NCBI GenBank assembly: GCA_019114265.1
Contig: DXFV01000015.1
Coordinates: 1 to 31,664, forward strand
Source: Anaerofilum faecale
GTDB lineage: Bacteria > Bacillota > Clostridia > Oscillospirales > Ruminococcaceae
Length of the DNA: 31,664 nt
Reading direction: 5' to 3'
This document shows positions 7,608 through 17,801 of the stretch, one piece after another. Both the position numbers and the translations under genes were made by a program. The notes beneath the pieces are model-generated. The model was not told the origin of the DNA, ran no database searches, and saw nothing but the letters and a program-made list of their open reading frames with translations. How positions within the stretch are numbered: position 1 is the first letter of the stretch; every line of letters starts with the position of its first letter.

Positions 7608-7634
7608 AGCCGGCGCCCTGTGCGCCGGTTTTTT
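7608..7634 (+). terminator. Intrinsic terminator after the CaCA gene
   Basis: Stem CCGGCGC (7610-7616) with GCGCCGG (7622-7628), 5-nt loop, followed by six T. Confidence 0.88.
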
Positions 7635-7648
7635 CTTTGCTCTGCGCC

Positions 7649-7678
7649 TTGCACATCCGGGGCTTTTTCCTGTATACT
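7649..7678 (+). promoter_or_regulatory. Promoter of the heavy-metal permease gene
   Basis: TTGCAC (7649-7654), an 18-nt spacer and TATACT (7673-7678), 44 nt before the start codon. No riboswitch fits in this short leader. Confidence 0.6.
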
Positions 7679-7721
7679 AATAAAATATGGCTTTATTTGC
7701 CCCACAGAGGAGGGAGAGAGG

Positions 7722-8585
7722 ATGGAACATCTCACACATATTTTCCTGCACGCGATCGAGGACACGCTGCCCATGATCCCGTTTCTGTTTGCCGCCTATC
7801 TGCTGATCGAGTGGATCGAGCACAGCCACGGCGAACGCATCGAGGCCGCTTTGCAGGGCGGCGGACGCTGGGGATTCGTGCCGGGCGCGGTGCTGGGCTG
7901 CCTGCCCCAGTGCGGGTTCTCCGCGATGGCTGCCAACCTGTATTCCAGCAAGGTCATCACGCTGGGCACCCTGATCGCCGTGTTCCTGGTGACCAGCGAC
8001 GAGGCGGTCCCGCTGATGCTGGCCGAACCGGACAGCTGGCCCCAGCTGGCGGCGCTGCTGGGCGCCAAGATCGTGATCGGCCTGCTGGCCGGCTTCTTTC
8101 TCGACGTGGTGTGCAAACCGATGCTGCCCAAAAGCGTGGTGGGCGGCTACACCGGCAGCGCCCGCGACTGCGACTGCCACGAGCACGACGAGGCCGACAG
8201 CATCCTGGTGGCCGCCCTCAAGCACACGCTGCACATCGTGCTGTTCGTGTTCGTGTTCAACCTGGCGATGGGCGCGCTGGTGGAGTGGATCGGCGAGGAA
8301 ACGCTGGCCGCTTTCCTCACCGGCGTGGGCTGGCTGCAGCCGTTTGCCGCCGGCCTGATCGGCCTTGTGCCCAACTGCGCCGCCAGCGTGCTGCTCACCC
8401 AGCTGTATCTGGCGGGCAGCATCCGCTTTTCGGCGGTGCTGGCCGGCCTGTGCACCGGCGCGGGCGTGGGGCTGGCCGTGCTGCTGCGCTCCAACAAGAG
8501 CTGGAAACAGAACCTGTTCATCATCGGCCTGCTGTACGCCATCGGCGTGGGGTGCGGACTGGTGCTGGGGCTGTTCGGGATCTGA
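7722..8585 (+). CDS. Predicted manganese/heavy-metal (ArsP_2-type) permease
   Basis: A 287-residue polytopic membrane protein with two related halves. Each half holds a Cys/Pro motif: LGCLPQCGFSAMAANLYSS (58-76) and IGLVPNCAASVLLTQLYLAG (213-232). This is the hallmark of the ArsP_2-type 'putative 10-TM heavy-metal exporter' family, often annotated as a putative manganese transporter or arsenic efflux protein. The loop joining the halves carries CDCHEHDEAD (150-159), a likely metal-binding patch. GGAGGGAGAG lies just upstream of the ATG. It follows the Mn2+-riboswitch-controlled antiporter but has its own promoter and terminators on both sides. The substrate is not proven by sequence; Mn2+ is favoured by context. 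Confidence 0.85.
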   Translation: MEHLTHIFLHAIEDTLPMIPFLFAAYLLIEWIEHSHGERIEAALQGGGRWGFVPGAVLGCLPQCGFSAMAANLYSSKVITLGTLIAVFLVTSDEAVPLMLAEPDSWPQLAALLGAKIVIGLLAGFFLDVVCKPMLPKSVVGGYTGSARDCDCHEHDEADSILVAALKHTLHIVLFVFVFNLAMGALVEWIGEETLAAFLTGVGWLQPFAAGLIGLVPNCAASVLLTQLYLAGSIRFSAVLAGLCTGAGVGLAVLLRSNKSWKQNLFIIGLLYAIGVGCGLVLGLFGI

Positions 8586-8591
8586 CCCGCA

Positions 8592-8635
8592 AACCGGCGG
8601 GAAAGCGTTCACGCGCTTTCCCGGCCGGTTTTTTT
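8592..8635 (+). terminator. Intrinsic terminator after the permease gene
   Basis: A long GC-rich stem, AACCGGC-GGGAAAGCG with CGCTTTCCC-GGCCGGTT, has a 6-nt loop and a T run to 8635. Confidence 0.9.
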
Positions 8636-8764
8636 CGCGCTCCATCCCCCGCCGAAACGGCGGCCCCGTTGCAGGGAAAACCGTTTTTCATCCGCTGCGC
8701 GGCCGCACGCCCTGCACCGCCGGAAGGATGTTGGGATTTTACCAAAAACTATAAAAATCCACCA

Positions 8765-8793
8765 TTGCGCACAGCGGGCGGCAGTGCTATGAT
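8765..8793 (+). promoter_or_regulatory. Promoter of the DUF5107-TPR gene
   Basis: TTGCGC (8765-8770), a 17-nt spacer and TATGAT (8788-8793), 65 nt before the ATG. Between the previous terminator and this promoter (8636-8764) I see nothing recognisable. Confidence 0.6.
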
Positions 8794-8858
8794 AGAGGCA
8801 CAAACGGTCGATGCCGATGCGGGGCCGAATCTTTTCAAGCCATAAGGAGACACACAGC

Positions 8859-10817
8859 ATGCAGCCCACCCTCTCTTTTTCCACGCTGGAGATCCAGCTG
8901 GGCGATTTTGGCCGCAAAAGCCCCCTGCCCGACCTGCTGGGATACTTCAACCTGCAAAACCGCACCAGCTTCCGTCTGGGCGAAACCGAGGAGGTCTACG
9001 AAGGCTTCGGCCAGACCCCTCTCTCCTTCCCCTACCGCCAGCGCACCGGCTACACCCGCGCCCTCACGTCCGGCTCCGTGCGCTGCGCCGTGCTGGAGAA
9101 CGACCATCTGCGCGCGGTGTTCCTGCCCGACTTCGGCGGACGTCTGTGGCGTCTCACCGACAAGGACGCCGGGCGCGAGCTGCTCTACACCAACGACGTG
9201 CTGCGCCCGTCCAACCTGGCCATCTGCAACGCCTGGTTTTCGGGCGGCGTGGAGTGGAACATCAGCATGATCGGCCACAGCCCCTTCACCACCGAGCCGC
9301 TCTTTGTGGCCCGCACCCGCACCGACACCGGCGCCCCGGTGCTGCGCATGTATGAATACGAGCGCAAGCGCGGCGTGTGCTGGCAGATGGACTTCTGGCT
9401 GGAGGAGGAGAGCCGCTTCCTGTGCTGCCGGATGCGGATCGAGAACAGCACCCCCCGCACCCTCCCCATGTACTGGTGGAGCAACATCGCGGTGCCCGAA
9501 TACGAGGGCGGGCGGCTGGCGGTGCCCGCCGATTCCGCCTACACCTACATGGAAACCGCCGTGGTGAAAACGCCTGTCCCGCTGGAAAACGGCCGGGACA
9601 TCTCCCGCTACAACTGCATCCCCTATCCGGTGGACTACTTCTTCGACCTGAAAGACCAGCCCAGCTATGTGGCCAACCTGGACGCCGGCGGATACGGCCT
9701 GCTGCAGTTTTCCTCCCGGCGGCTGCAGGGCCGCAAGCTGTTTTCCTGGGGACATTCCACCGGTTCCGACCGCTGGCAGGAATTCCTCACCGAAACCGCC
9801 GGCCCCTACATCGAGATCCAGGCCGGTCTGGGAAAGACCCAGTTCGGCTGCATCCCGATGGCGCCCCACACCGCGTGGGAATGGATCGAGTACTACGGCC
9901 CGGTCCAGGCCGACCCGGCGATCCTGAAGCTGGACTACGAGCCGTTCCGCGTGCTGTTCGGGCAGCTGGTCCGCCCGCTGATCCACGGGGCCGATCCCGA
10001 AGCACAGCTGGCCGACACCCACGCGATGGCCACCGCTCCCGCCGAGCTGGTATCCACAGCCAGCGGGCAGGGTGCGCTGCAGCGGGTGCTGCGGGCGAGC
10101 GAAGAGGGCCGCCCGCTGGCGGAGCAGCTGGATTTCGGCAGCTGCGGCGAGATGCAGCGCTGGGCCGACTTCGTGCACACCGGCCATCTGGAAGCGCCCG
10201 CCCCCGACGCCCAGCCCGGGCCTTTCGTCTGCGCGGCCGACTTCCACGCCCGCCTGCTGGCAGCCAGCCGCCGCGAGCAGGACGCCAACTGGTATGTGTG
10301 GTATCACCTGGGCCTTTCCTGGGCGGAAAAAGAGGACTGGGAACGCGCCGAGACCGCGCTGGAGCGCTCGATGGAGCTGCAGCCCACCGCCTGGGCGCTG
10401 CACGCGCTGGCCTGCGTGCGCCTGCGGGACGGCCGCCCGGCGGAATGCGCGGCCACCATCCGCCGGGGGATGGCGATGCGCCCGGACGACCGCCTGTACG
10501 CCACCGAAGGTTTGCGCACGCTGGTGCTGTGCGAAAACTGGGAGGGCGTCTGCGCCGAATACGAGGCGCTGGACGAGACCGGACGCGCCGACGCCCGCAA
10601 CACGCTGCACTATATCAACGCGCTCACCCAGCTTGGCAGGTATGAACCCGCCTTCGCCCTGCTGATGCAGCAAGGCGGCCTTGTCCCCGCCGACATCCGC
10701 GAGGGAGAGCGCTCGGTGGTGGACCTGTACGAACAGCTTGCGGCGGCGCTGGGCATATCCGACCCCATCCCGCACACGCTGGATTTCCGCATGCAGAACC
10801 TCCCGGAGGAAGCCTGA
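8859..10817 (+). CDS. DUF5107 domain protein with C-terminal TPR repeats
   Basis: A 652-residue protein without signal peptide or membrane segments. Residues ~60-370 form a galactose-mutarotase-like beta domain of the DUF5107 type; FLPDFGGRLWRL and SGGVEWN are typical aldose-1-epimerase-superfamily landmarks. From ~473 to ~600 there are tetratricopeptide-like helical pairs, such as WYHLGLSWAEKEDWERAETALERS. Family members occur with carbohydrate-use genes and are thought to bind or act on sugars, but no reaction is established that I can name. AAGGAG lies 9 nt before the ATG at 8859. No sugar gene is adjacent, so context does not help. Monocistronic. Confidence 0.85.
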   Translation: MQPTLSFSTLEIQLGDFGRKSPLPDLLGYFNLQNRTSFRLGETEEVYEGFGQTPLSFPYRQRTGYTRALTSGSVRCAVLENDHLRAVFLPDFGGRLWRLTDKDAGRELLYTNDVLRPSNLAICNAWFSGGVEWNISMIGHSPFTTEPLFVARTRTDTGAPVLRMYEYERKRGVCWQMDFWLEEESRFLCCRMRIENSTPRTLPMYWWSNIAVPEYEGGRLAVPADSAYTYMETAVVKTPVPLENGRDISRYNCIPYPVDYFFDLKDQPSYVANLDAGGYGLLQFSSRRLQGRKLFSWGHSTGSDRWQEFLTETAGPYIEIQAGLGKTQFGCIPMAPHTAWEWIEYYGPVQADPAILKLDYEPFRVLFGQLVRPLIHGADPEAQLADTHAMATAPAELVSTASGQGALQRVLRASEEGRPLAEQLDFGSCGEMQRWADFVHTGHLEAPAPDAQPGPFVCAADFHARLLAASRREQDANWYVWYHLGLSWAEKEDWERAETALERSMELQPTAWALHALACVRLRDGRPAECAATIRRGMAMRPDDRLYATEGLRTLVLCENWEGVCAEYEALDETGRADARNTLHYINALTQLGRYEPAFALLMQQGGLVPADIREGERSVVDLYEQLAAALGISDPIPHTLDFRMQNLPEEA

Positions 10818-10822
10818 CAAGA

Positions 10823-10852
10823 AAAGCGCCTGCTCGAATGAACAGGCGCTTT
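10823..10852 (+). terminator. Hairpin terminator after the DUF5107 gene
   Basis: AAAGCGCCTG (10823-10832) pairs perfectly with CAGGCGCTTT (10843-10852). The tail is only moderately T-rich (GGTTTGT), so termination may be leaky. Confidence 0.6.
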
Positions 10853-10862
10853 GGTTTGTAGA

Positions 10863-11000
10863 AAAAGCGTTCTTACGGAAGTCTGTGCATGGCGCAAAGA
10901 CTTTCCCTCATCCGTCCCCCTGCGGGGGACAGCTTCCCCCAGGGGGAAGCCAGCGGTGCGGCAAGCCTTCCCCTGGCGTCGGATGAGGTCGAGGCTTTCC
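10863..11000. repeat. Palindromic intergenic repeat, copy 1
   Basis: The core runs from TCATCCGTC (10908-10916) to its inverse CGGATGA (10980-10986). Inside are two nested hairpins: CCCCCTGCGGGGG, and GCTTCCCCCAGGGGGAAGC. The left flank (GGAAGTCTGTGC...CTTTCCC) is a decayed version of a flank at 27000-27027. The same modules recur at 26890-27206. Repeats of this look are widespread in gut Clostridia intergenic regions; their role is unknown. Confidence 0.75.
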
Positions 11001-11008
11001 CGGCAATC

Positions 11009-11046
11009 CAACGCGGTGTATCAAAAGATACACCGCGTTTTTTTCA
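11009..11046 (+). terminator. Intrinsic terminator between DUF5107 and brnQ
   Basis: AACGCGGTGTATC, loop AAAA, GATACACCGCGTT, followed by a T run on the plus strand. The stem abuts the brnQ stop codon, so it may also stop transcripts coming from the minus strand, although no T run lies on that side. Confidence 0.75.
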
Positions 11047-12342
11047 CACTTTTGTCCTGCGCCGGAACAGCGCGGCCACCGCAGCTGCCACGGCGGCCAG
11101 AGCCACCGGGACCACCCATCCCAGCTGCTGGGGATACAGCGGGAGATGCTCCACCAGCGGCACCGGCACCCCCAAGCGCCGCAGCTCACACAGAACAGAA
11201 AAGACGGCGGCCACCGTGATGCACACCGGATAGATCGCGAGGACCCTCCGGACCAGCGCGTGGGCCAGGCCCAGCGCAATGAGAACGATCGCCACCGGAT
11301 AGATGATGTTCAGCACCGGGGTGGAGAACGTGAGGATCATATCCAGCCCGGCCACCGAAATGCACAGCCCGGCCGCCGAAAATACCAGGATCCATCCGCG
11401 CACGCCCAGGCGCGGGCAGATGCTGTGGAAATATTCTCCGCAGCAGCTCAGCAGGCCGATGCAGGTGTTCAGGCAGGCGATCACGAAAATCACGCCCACC
11501 AGCACGGTGCCCCATTTGCCGAACAGACGGCCGGCCATCCCGCTGAGCAGCACCGCGCCGTTTGCCGGTTCCTCGGCCCCCGCTCCGGCCAGACCGCCTG
11601 CACAGGCAAGACCGCTGTACACCAGGAGCAGAACGGCGCCGGTGATCCATCCGGCGCGCACCGTGGCCTTCACCACGCCGGAGTCCTCCTGCACGCCGCG
11701 GTGGCGGATATTCAGCGCGATGACGATCCCGAAGTTCAGCGCCGCGATGGTGTCCATCGTCTGGTATCCGTACAAAAAGCCCTCTACGGCGGTGTTGTTC
11801 TGGTAGACGCCGCGGGCCGGGTCCAGCGCGAAGGGGAACTGCACCAGGCATCCCGCCACCAGGATCAGGATCAGGCCCAGCAGCAGCGGACCGGTGATGC
11901 GGCCCAGGAAGCCGCTGATGCGGTCGGGGCGCAGCGCCACCGCCATCGCCACCGCAAAGAACATCATGGCGTAGCCCACCCGCATCGCGGGGGACGGCTC
12001 GCCCAGAAACGGCACCACCGCCATCTCGAACGAGGTGGAGGCGGTGCGCGGAATGGCCACGCACGGCCCGATGGACAGATAGATCAGCAGGGTAAAGACG
12101 GCGGCGAACCGCGGCCCCACACGTCCGGCCAGCGCAGGCAGGCCCCCCGCACGCGCGGCGACGGCCACCCCCAGCACCGGCAGGCCAATGGCACTGACGG
12201 CAAAGCCGATCAGCGCCGGCAGCAGCTTCTGCCCGGCCATCGCACCCAGATACGGCGGAAAAATCAGATTTCCCGCGCCAAAAAACATGGAAAATAAGGT
12301 CAGTCCCACCAGCACTGTATTCCGCGCCGACAATCGCTGCAT
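11044..12342 (-). CDS. brnQ: Branched-chain amino-acid:cation symporter BrnQ (LIVCS family)
   Basis: A 432-residue inner-membrane carrier with about twelve helices that imports Leu, Ile and Val with Na+ or H+. The N-terminus has the family signature FSMFFGAGNLIFPPYLG, followed by GPCVAIPRTASTSFEM in the substrate/cation region and an NFGIVIALNI segment. The length matches the family (430-450). The start at 12342 follows an AAGGAGAG site; an upstream in-frame ATG near 12387 would overlap the promoter and is rejected. Its own promoter is visible. The neighbourhood (oppABCDF, ilvA, trpXYZ) is rich in amino-acid uptake and use, but brnQ is transcribed separately and has no T-box. Confidence 0.95.
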   Translation of the reverse strand: MQRLSARNTVLVGLTLFSMFFGAGNLIFPPYLGAMAGQKLLPALIGFAVSAIGLPVLGVAVAARAGGLPALAGRVGPRFAAVFTLLIYLSIGPCVAIPRTASTSFEMAVVPFLGEPSPAMRVGYAMMFFAVAMAVALRPDRISGFLGRITGPLLLGLILILVAGCLVQFPFALDPARGVYQNNTAVEGFLYGYQTMDTIAALNFGIVIALNIRHRGVQEDSGVVKATVRAGWITGAVLLLVYSGLACAGGLAGAGAEEPANGAVLLSGMAGRLFGKWGTVLVGVIFVIACLNTCIGLLSCCGEYFHSICPRLGVRGWILVFSAAGLCISVAGLDMILTFSTPVLNIIYPVAIVLIALGLAHALVRRVLAIYPVCITVAAVFSVLCELRRLGVPVPLVEHLPLYPQQLGWVVPVALAAVAAAVAALFRRRTKV

Positions 12343-12377
12343 TCTTCCTTGCTCTCCTTTGCCAAAAGATAGAAGAT

Positions 12378-12407
12378 AGTATACCATGCGCGTCCCACCG
12401 CTGTCTA
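12378..12407 (-). promoter_or_regulatory. Promoter of brnQ
   Basis: Minus strand: TAGACA (12407-12402), an 18-nt spacer and TATACT (12383-12378), preceded by an extended -10 TG (TGGTATACT). Confidence 0.65.
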
Positions 12408-12484
12408 CAAATTCCGCTGTATTTCGACGCTTCCCACAAAAAAATACATCCGTTCATTCCGGCCGCTGTACCGGGCGCGCATGC

Positions 12485-12518
12485 AAAAAATGGCCCGGAC
12501 CCACAAAGGGTCCGGGCC
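12485..12518 (-). terminator. Intrinsic terminator after oppA
   Basis: Minus strand: GGCCCGGACCC (12518-12508), 5-nt loop, GGGTCCGGGCC (12502-12492), then a T run ending at 12485. Confidence 0.92.
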
Positions 12519-12555
12519 GGAAAGTTTCCCTGTCAGACAGGCTGCGCTGCTGGTA

Positions 12556-14328
12556 TCAGCCGGCAGTCTTCTCGGCGTACATGAAGTACTTCATGTTGGT
12601 CGGAGTGGTGTACACGCCGGTCACGTTGTCCTTCAGCATGTAGGGATCGTTGTAGTAGTAGATGGGGATGATCGCCCAGGTGCTCATCAAGATATCCTCG
12701 GCCTGATGCATCATCTCGGCGCGCTTGGCCATATCGGTCTCGGCGTAGATGTCGTAGATCAGGTTGGTGTACTCGGTCCAATCGGGAGCGTAGGAAGGCA
12801 CAGTGCCAGCTTCCTGCGCACCGGAACCGTCACGGCCGAACTGGATGTCGTTGTTGCCGGACTCGGGCAGCCACATCTCCAGCATGTTGATGGGGTCGCT
12901 GTAGTCGGCGATCCAGGCGTTGCGGGCGATGTCGTAGTTACCAACCTTGCGCTCGTTCAGGAACACGTTCCACTCGGAAGACTCGATCTTCATATCGATG
13001 CCGATGGCATCCAGGTCCTGCTGGATGCACTCGGCGGTCTTGATCAGGCCGTCGGAGTTGTTGGTGGCGTAGTTCAGGGTCAGCGGGGTCTCGGCGCTCA
13101 GCATGCCGTTCTCGTCGAACTTGTAACCGGCGCTCTCCAGCAGGCTGCGGGCCTCGTCCAGAGTGGCCTCGTAGTCGGTGCTGATGCCGTCGGCGTCAAA
13201 GTAACGGTCCTCTTCCCAGAACTCCTCGCCGTTGCCGTCCAGCATGCCCTTCGGGATGAAGGAGGCAGCCAGAACCTGGTCGGCCTGGCCAACAGTGTCA
13301 ACGATGTACTGACGGTCGATCAGGATGTTGATCGCCTTGCGCATGTTGGCAGCCTGCTCGGGGGTCTTGCCGGCAAACAGGTCGCTGGTCACGTCGAAGC
13401 AGCTGTACACGGTGCCGATGCTGTCGGCCACATAGTAGTCGCTGTTGTTCTTCACGTTGGGGGTCTCGTCAACAGGCACACTGTCGATGAAGTCCAGGTT
13501 GCCGGCGTTGTAGGCGGCGAAGGTGGCGGTATCGTCGCTGCTCAGCATAATCTGCAGCTTCTCGATCTTCACCTCGTCAGCGCGGTAGAAGTTCGGGTTC
13601 TTGGTGTAGGTCATGCTCTCGTTGTGCTTCCATTCGGTGCAGGTGTAGGCGCCGTTGGAAACGAAGCCGGCCTCGGAAACCCAGGCCTTGGGGTTGGTGC
13701 CGTCGGGATCGGCGGCCTCAACGGAAGCCTGCGGAACAGGCATGAAGGTGGGGAACGCCATCAGCTCCAGGAAGTAGGGGCAGGGAGAAGCCAGCTTACA
13801 GATCAGTTTGTCGCCCTCGGCGGTGACGTTGATCTCGCCTTCGCCGCCGTCGTAGCCCTCGAACATGGCGAACAGGTAGCCGTAGGAGGCGCCGGTCTCA
13901 GCCTTGGCAGCGCGCTTCCAGCTGTACTCGAAGTCGGCGGCGGTGAGGGGGGTGCCGTCGGACCACTTGGTCTCGGGAACGGTGAAGGTGTAGGTCAGGC
14001 CGTCCTCGGAAATCTCGGTCTCGGTGGCCAGGGCGGGAACGATATCGGCGTTCTCGTCGTAGGTGTACAGGCCCACGAAGCTGTTGTTGGCCAGACAGCC
14101 GCCGTCCGCGGTGCTGTTCAGCGCGGGATCCAGCGAATCCGGCTCGGAAGCCATGTAGATGTACAGAGTGGTGGTGTCGGTGTTCAGCGCACCGGTACCG
14201 GTGGCAGTGGTGCTGCCGGCGCTGCTGGTGCTGCCGCTGGCAGGAGTGCTGCTGCTGCCGGAGCCGCCGCAGGCCGCCAGGCCGGCCACCATCACAGCAG
14301 CCATGCCGAGTGCAAGAGCTCTTTTCAT
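12556..14328 (-). CDS. oppA: Oligopeptide/dipeptide ABC transporter substrate-binding lipoprotein
   Basis: A 590-residue SBP family 5 protein. The type II signal peptide ends in LAAC (Cys20) and is followed by a Ser/Gly/Thr-rich linker, so it is a membrane-anchored peptide receptor. The mature part has family landmarks: the MASEPDSLDPAL opening, LVFxxLYTY-like NSFVGLYTYDENADIVPALATE, YTFTVPETKWSDGTPLTAADFEYSW and a C-terminal NDPYML-VTGVYTTP segment. GGAGGATAAAC lies before the ATG at 14328. It sits downstream of oppBCDF but behind a terminator, with its own consensus promoter, which would allow receptor excess over the permease. Whether the substrate is a dipeptide or an oligopeptide cannot be read from the sequence. 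Confidence 0.94.
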   Translation of the reverse strand: MKRALALGMAAVMVAGLAACGGSGSSSTPASGSTSSAGSTTATGTGALNTDTTTLYIYMASEPDSLDPALNSTADGGCLANNSFVGLYTYDENADIVPALATETEISEDGLTYTFTVPETKWSDGTPLTAADFEYSWKRAAKAETGASYGYLFAMFEGYDGGEGEINVTAEGDKLICKLASPCPYFLELMAFPTFMPVPQASVEAADPDGTNPKAWVSEAGFVSNGAYTCTEWKHNESMTYTKNPNFYRADEVKIEKLQIMLSSDDTATFAAYNAGNLDFIDSVPVDETPNVKNNSDYYVADSIGTVYSCFDVTSDLFAGKTPEQAANMRKAINILIDRQYIVDTVGQADQVLAASFIPKGMLDGNGEEFWEEDRYFDADGISTDYEATLDEARSLLESAGYKFDENGMLSAETPLTLNYATNNSDGLIKTAECIQQDLDAIGIDMKIESSEWNVFLNERKVGNYDIARNAWIADYSDPINMLEMWLPESGNNDIQFGRDGSGAQEAGTVPSYAPDWTEYTNLIYDIYAETDMAKRAEMMHQAEDILMSTWAIIPIYYYNDPYMLKDNVTGVYTTPTNMKYFMYAEKTAG

Positions 14329-14420
14329 GTTTATCCTCCGTTCTCTGCCCGCCAAAGCGAGCTTGGTTAAAATTTCGCCGCACCCAAAAGTGCCCCTCTA
14401 TGAAACACACCTCTGCGCAC

Positions 14421-14434
14421 TGTGAAATTTCACA
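14421..14434. promoter_or_regulatory. Perfect 14-bp palindrome in the oppA leader, candidate operator
   Basis: TGTGAAATTTCACA reads identically on both strands. It lies about 30 bp downstream of the oppA -10 box and about 90 bp before the start codon, a position suited to a roadblock operator. It is CRP-like in half-sites, but the gap is 4 rather than 6 nt. The cognate regulator is not identified. Confidence 0.45.
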
Positions 14435-14462
14435 TCCCTGCGTTTGTCAGGGTATGTGTAAC

Positions 14463-14491
14463 ATTATAAGCCCCGACGCCCTCTCTGTCAA
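14463..14491 (-). promoter_or_regulatory. Consensus promoter of oppA
   Basis: Minus strand: TTGACA (14491-14486), exactly 17 nt, TATAAT (14468-14463), a perfect sigma-70/SigA match. It leaves a ~130-nt leader. Upstream (14492-14680) the DNA is AT-rich. It holds one imperfect inverted repeat near 14574-14614 (TGACAAACACTTT against AAAGTGTGTCA) and no gene. Confidence 0.9.
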
Positions 14492-14680
14492 TGAAAAAAA
14501 AGCTACAAATTGTTTGCAAACCGTCCAAAAAATTCACAATTACAACACACAATTTTATGCAAAGCGTTGCCGGTGACAAACACTTTGTTGATTTACTGTG
14601 CAAAAGTGTGTCAATTCCGCCCTCTTTCGCCCAATCTGTTCCCCCGCCAAGGACAGTGTCCCCGGGCGCTCCTGCGGGAC

Positions 14681-14721
14681 AAAAAAAGCGCCCGCGCCTT
14701 TTTTGCAAAGGGCGCGGGCGC
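14681..14721 (-). terminator. Intrinsic terminator after oppF
   Basis: Minus strand: GCGCCCGCGCC (14721-14711), a 12-nt loop, GGCGCGGGCGC (14698-14688), then seven T (14687-14681). It separates oppBCDF from oppA. Confidence 0.92.
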
Positions 14722-14732
14722 TCTGGAAACAC

Positions 14733-16693
<1,961 letters not shown>

Positions 16694-16699
16694 CTCAAC

Positions 16700-17785
16700 T
16701 CACCTCTTCAGCTTGGGGTCGAAGGCATCGCGCAGGCCGTCGCCCAGCAGGTTCAGCGCAAGCACGATCAGGCAGATGGCCAGCGCGGGGAACATCAGCT
16801 TATACGGATAGCTCTGCAGGCCCTGGCGCGCCTCGTTGGCCAGGCTGCCCAGCGAGGGCATGGGGGCGGAAACGCCCAGGCCCAGGAAGGACAGATAGCT
16901 CTCGGTGAAGATGGCCGAGGGGATCTGCAAAGCGGTGGTGATGATGATGACCGACAGGCAGTTGGGCAGGACGTGCTGGCGGATGATGCGGCTGCTGGGA
17001 GCGCCCAGGCACTTGGCGGCCAGCACATACTCGTTCTCCTTGATGGTGAGGATCTGGCCGCGGATCAGGCGCGCCATGCCGACCCAGTACAGCAGGCCGA
17101 ACACCACGAACATCGCCACCATGTTGCTGCCCAGCTTATCCAGCACGGTGCCCTGCAGCGCCGTGCCGAGCACTTCCTTGAGCACCACGCTGAGCAGGAT
17201 CACCATCAGCATGTCCGGCAGCGAATAGATGATATCGACGATGCGCATCATCACAAGGTCCACCTTGCCGCCGAAGTAGCCGGCGATGGAGCCGTACAGC
17301 ATGCCGATGATCAGCACCAGGATGCTGGCGAACAGGCCCACGCTCAGCGACACGCGGGCGCCGTAGATGACGCGGATGAAGTAATCGCGGCCGGTGGAAT
17401 CGGTGCCGAAGATGTGGGGGAACAGGCTGCCGCCGTCGTCGATGTACTGCTGCTCCATCTGGGACCAGGTGAAGGGCGCCATGTTGGCGGCGGTTTTGTC
17501 GCGGCGGCCGTTGACGGTGATGATCTCGTCGTAGCCGTAGGGCACGATCATCGGGGCGATGATGATGGTGAGCAGGATCAGCACCAGCACCACCACGCTG
17601 GCCATCGCCAGCGGGTTCTTGCGCAGGCGGCGCATGCCGTCGCGGAAGAAGGTGACCGACTCGCTCATCACTTCCTGCTGGCTCTTCTCTTCCTCGCTGG
17701 CAGGCTCGAAGTCGGCGCTGCTGAATTTGGACAGATCCACCTGCAGCGACAGGGGGGATCTGCGCAGGGTCTTTTCGTCGTTCAT
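16700..17785 (-). CDS. oppC: Oligopeptide ABC transporter permease OppC/DppC
   Basis: A 361-residue membrane permease of the DppC/OppC type. It has a long cytoplasmic N-terminus (~70 residues) before the first helix (NPLAMASVVVLVLILLTIIIAP) and about six helices. The EAA-like coupling loop for the ATPases includes EYVLAAKCLGAPSSRIIRQHVLPN. The C-terminus ends ...NLLGDGLRDAFDPKLKR, as usual for OppC. ATG 17785 is preferred because AGGAGG is 9 nt upstream; the ATG at 17794 touches that site. There are 16 nt between it and oppB. Confidence 0.94.
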   Translation of the reverse strand: MNDEKTLRRSPLSLQVDLSKFSSADFEPASEEEKSQQEVMSESVTFFRDGMRRLRKNPLAMASVVVLVLILLTIIIAPMIVPYGYDEIITVNGRRDKTAANMAPFTWSQMEQQYIDDGGSLFPHIFGTDSTGRDYFIRVIYGARVSLSVGLFASILVLIIGMLYGSIAGYFGGKVDLVMMRIVDIIYSLPDMLMVILLSVVLKEVLGTALQGTVLDKLGSNMVAMFVVFGLLYWVGMARLIRGQILTIKENEYVLAAKCLGAPSSRIIRQHVLPNCLSVIIITTALQIPSAIFTESYLSFLGLGVSAPMPSLGSLANEARQGLQSYPYKLMFPALAICLIVLALNLLGDGLRDAFDPKLKR

Positions 17786-17801
17786 GTTTCCCATCCTCCT
17801 C

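Noticed and set aside
12481..14370. A 629-codon plus-strand frame opposite oppA
   Set aside because: It mirrors oppA codons (Val/Gly/Leu/His-rich) and lacks any domain; oppA has a lipobox, ribosome site, promoter and terminator.
14421..14434. CRP-type cAMP receptor site
   Set aside because: The half-sites TGTGA/TCACA are separated by 4 nt, not 6, so a canonical CRP dimer would not fit; kept only as an unassigned operator.
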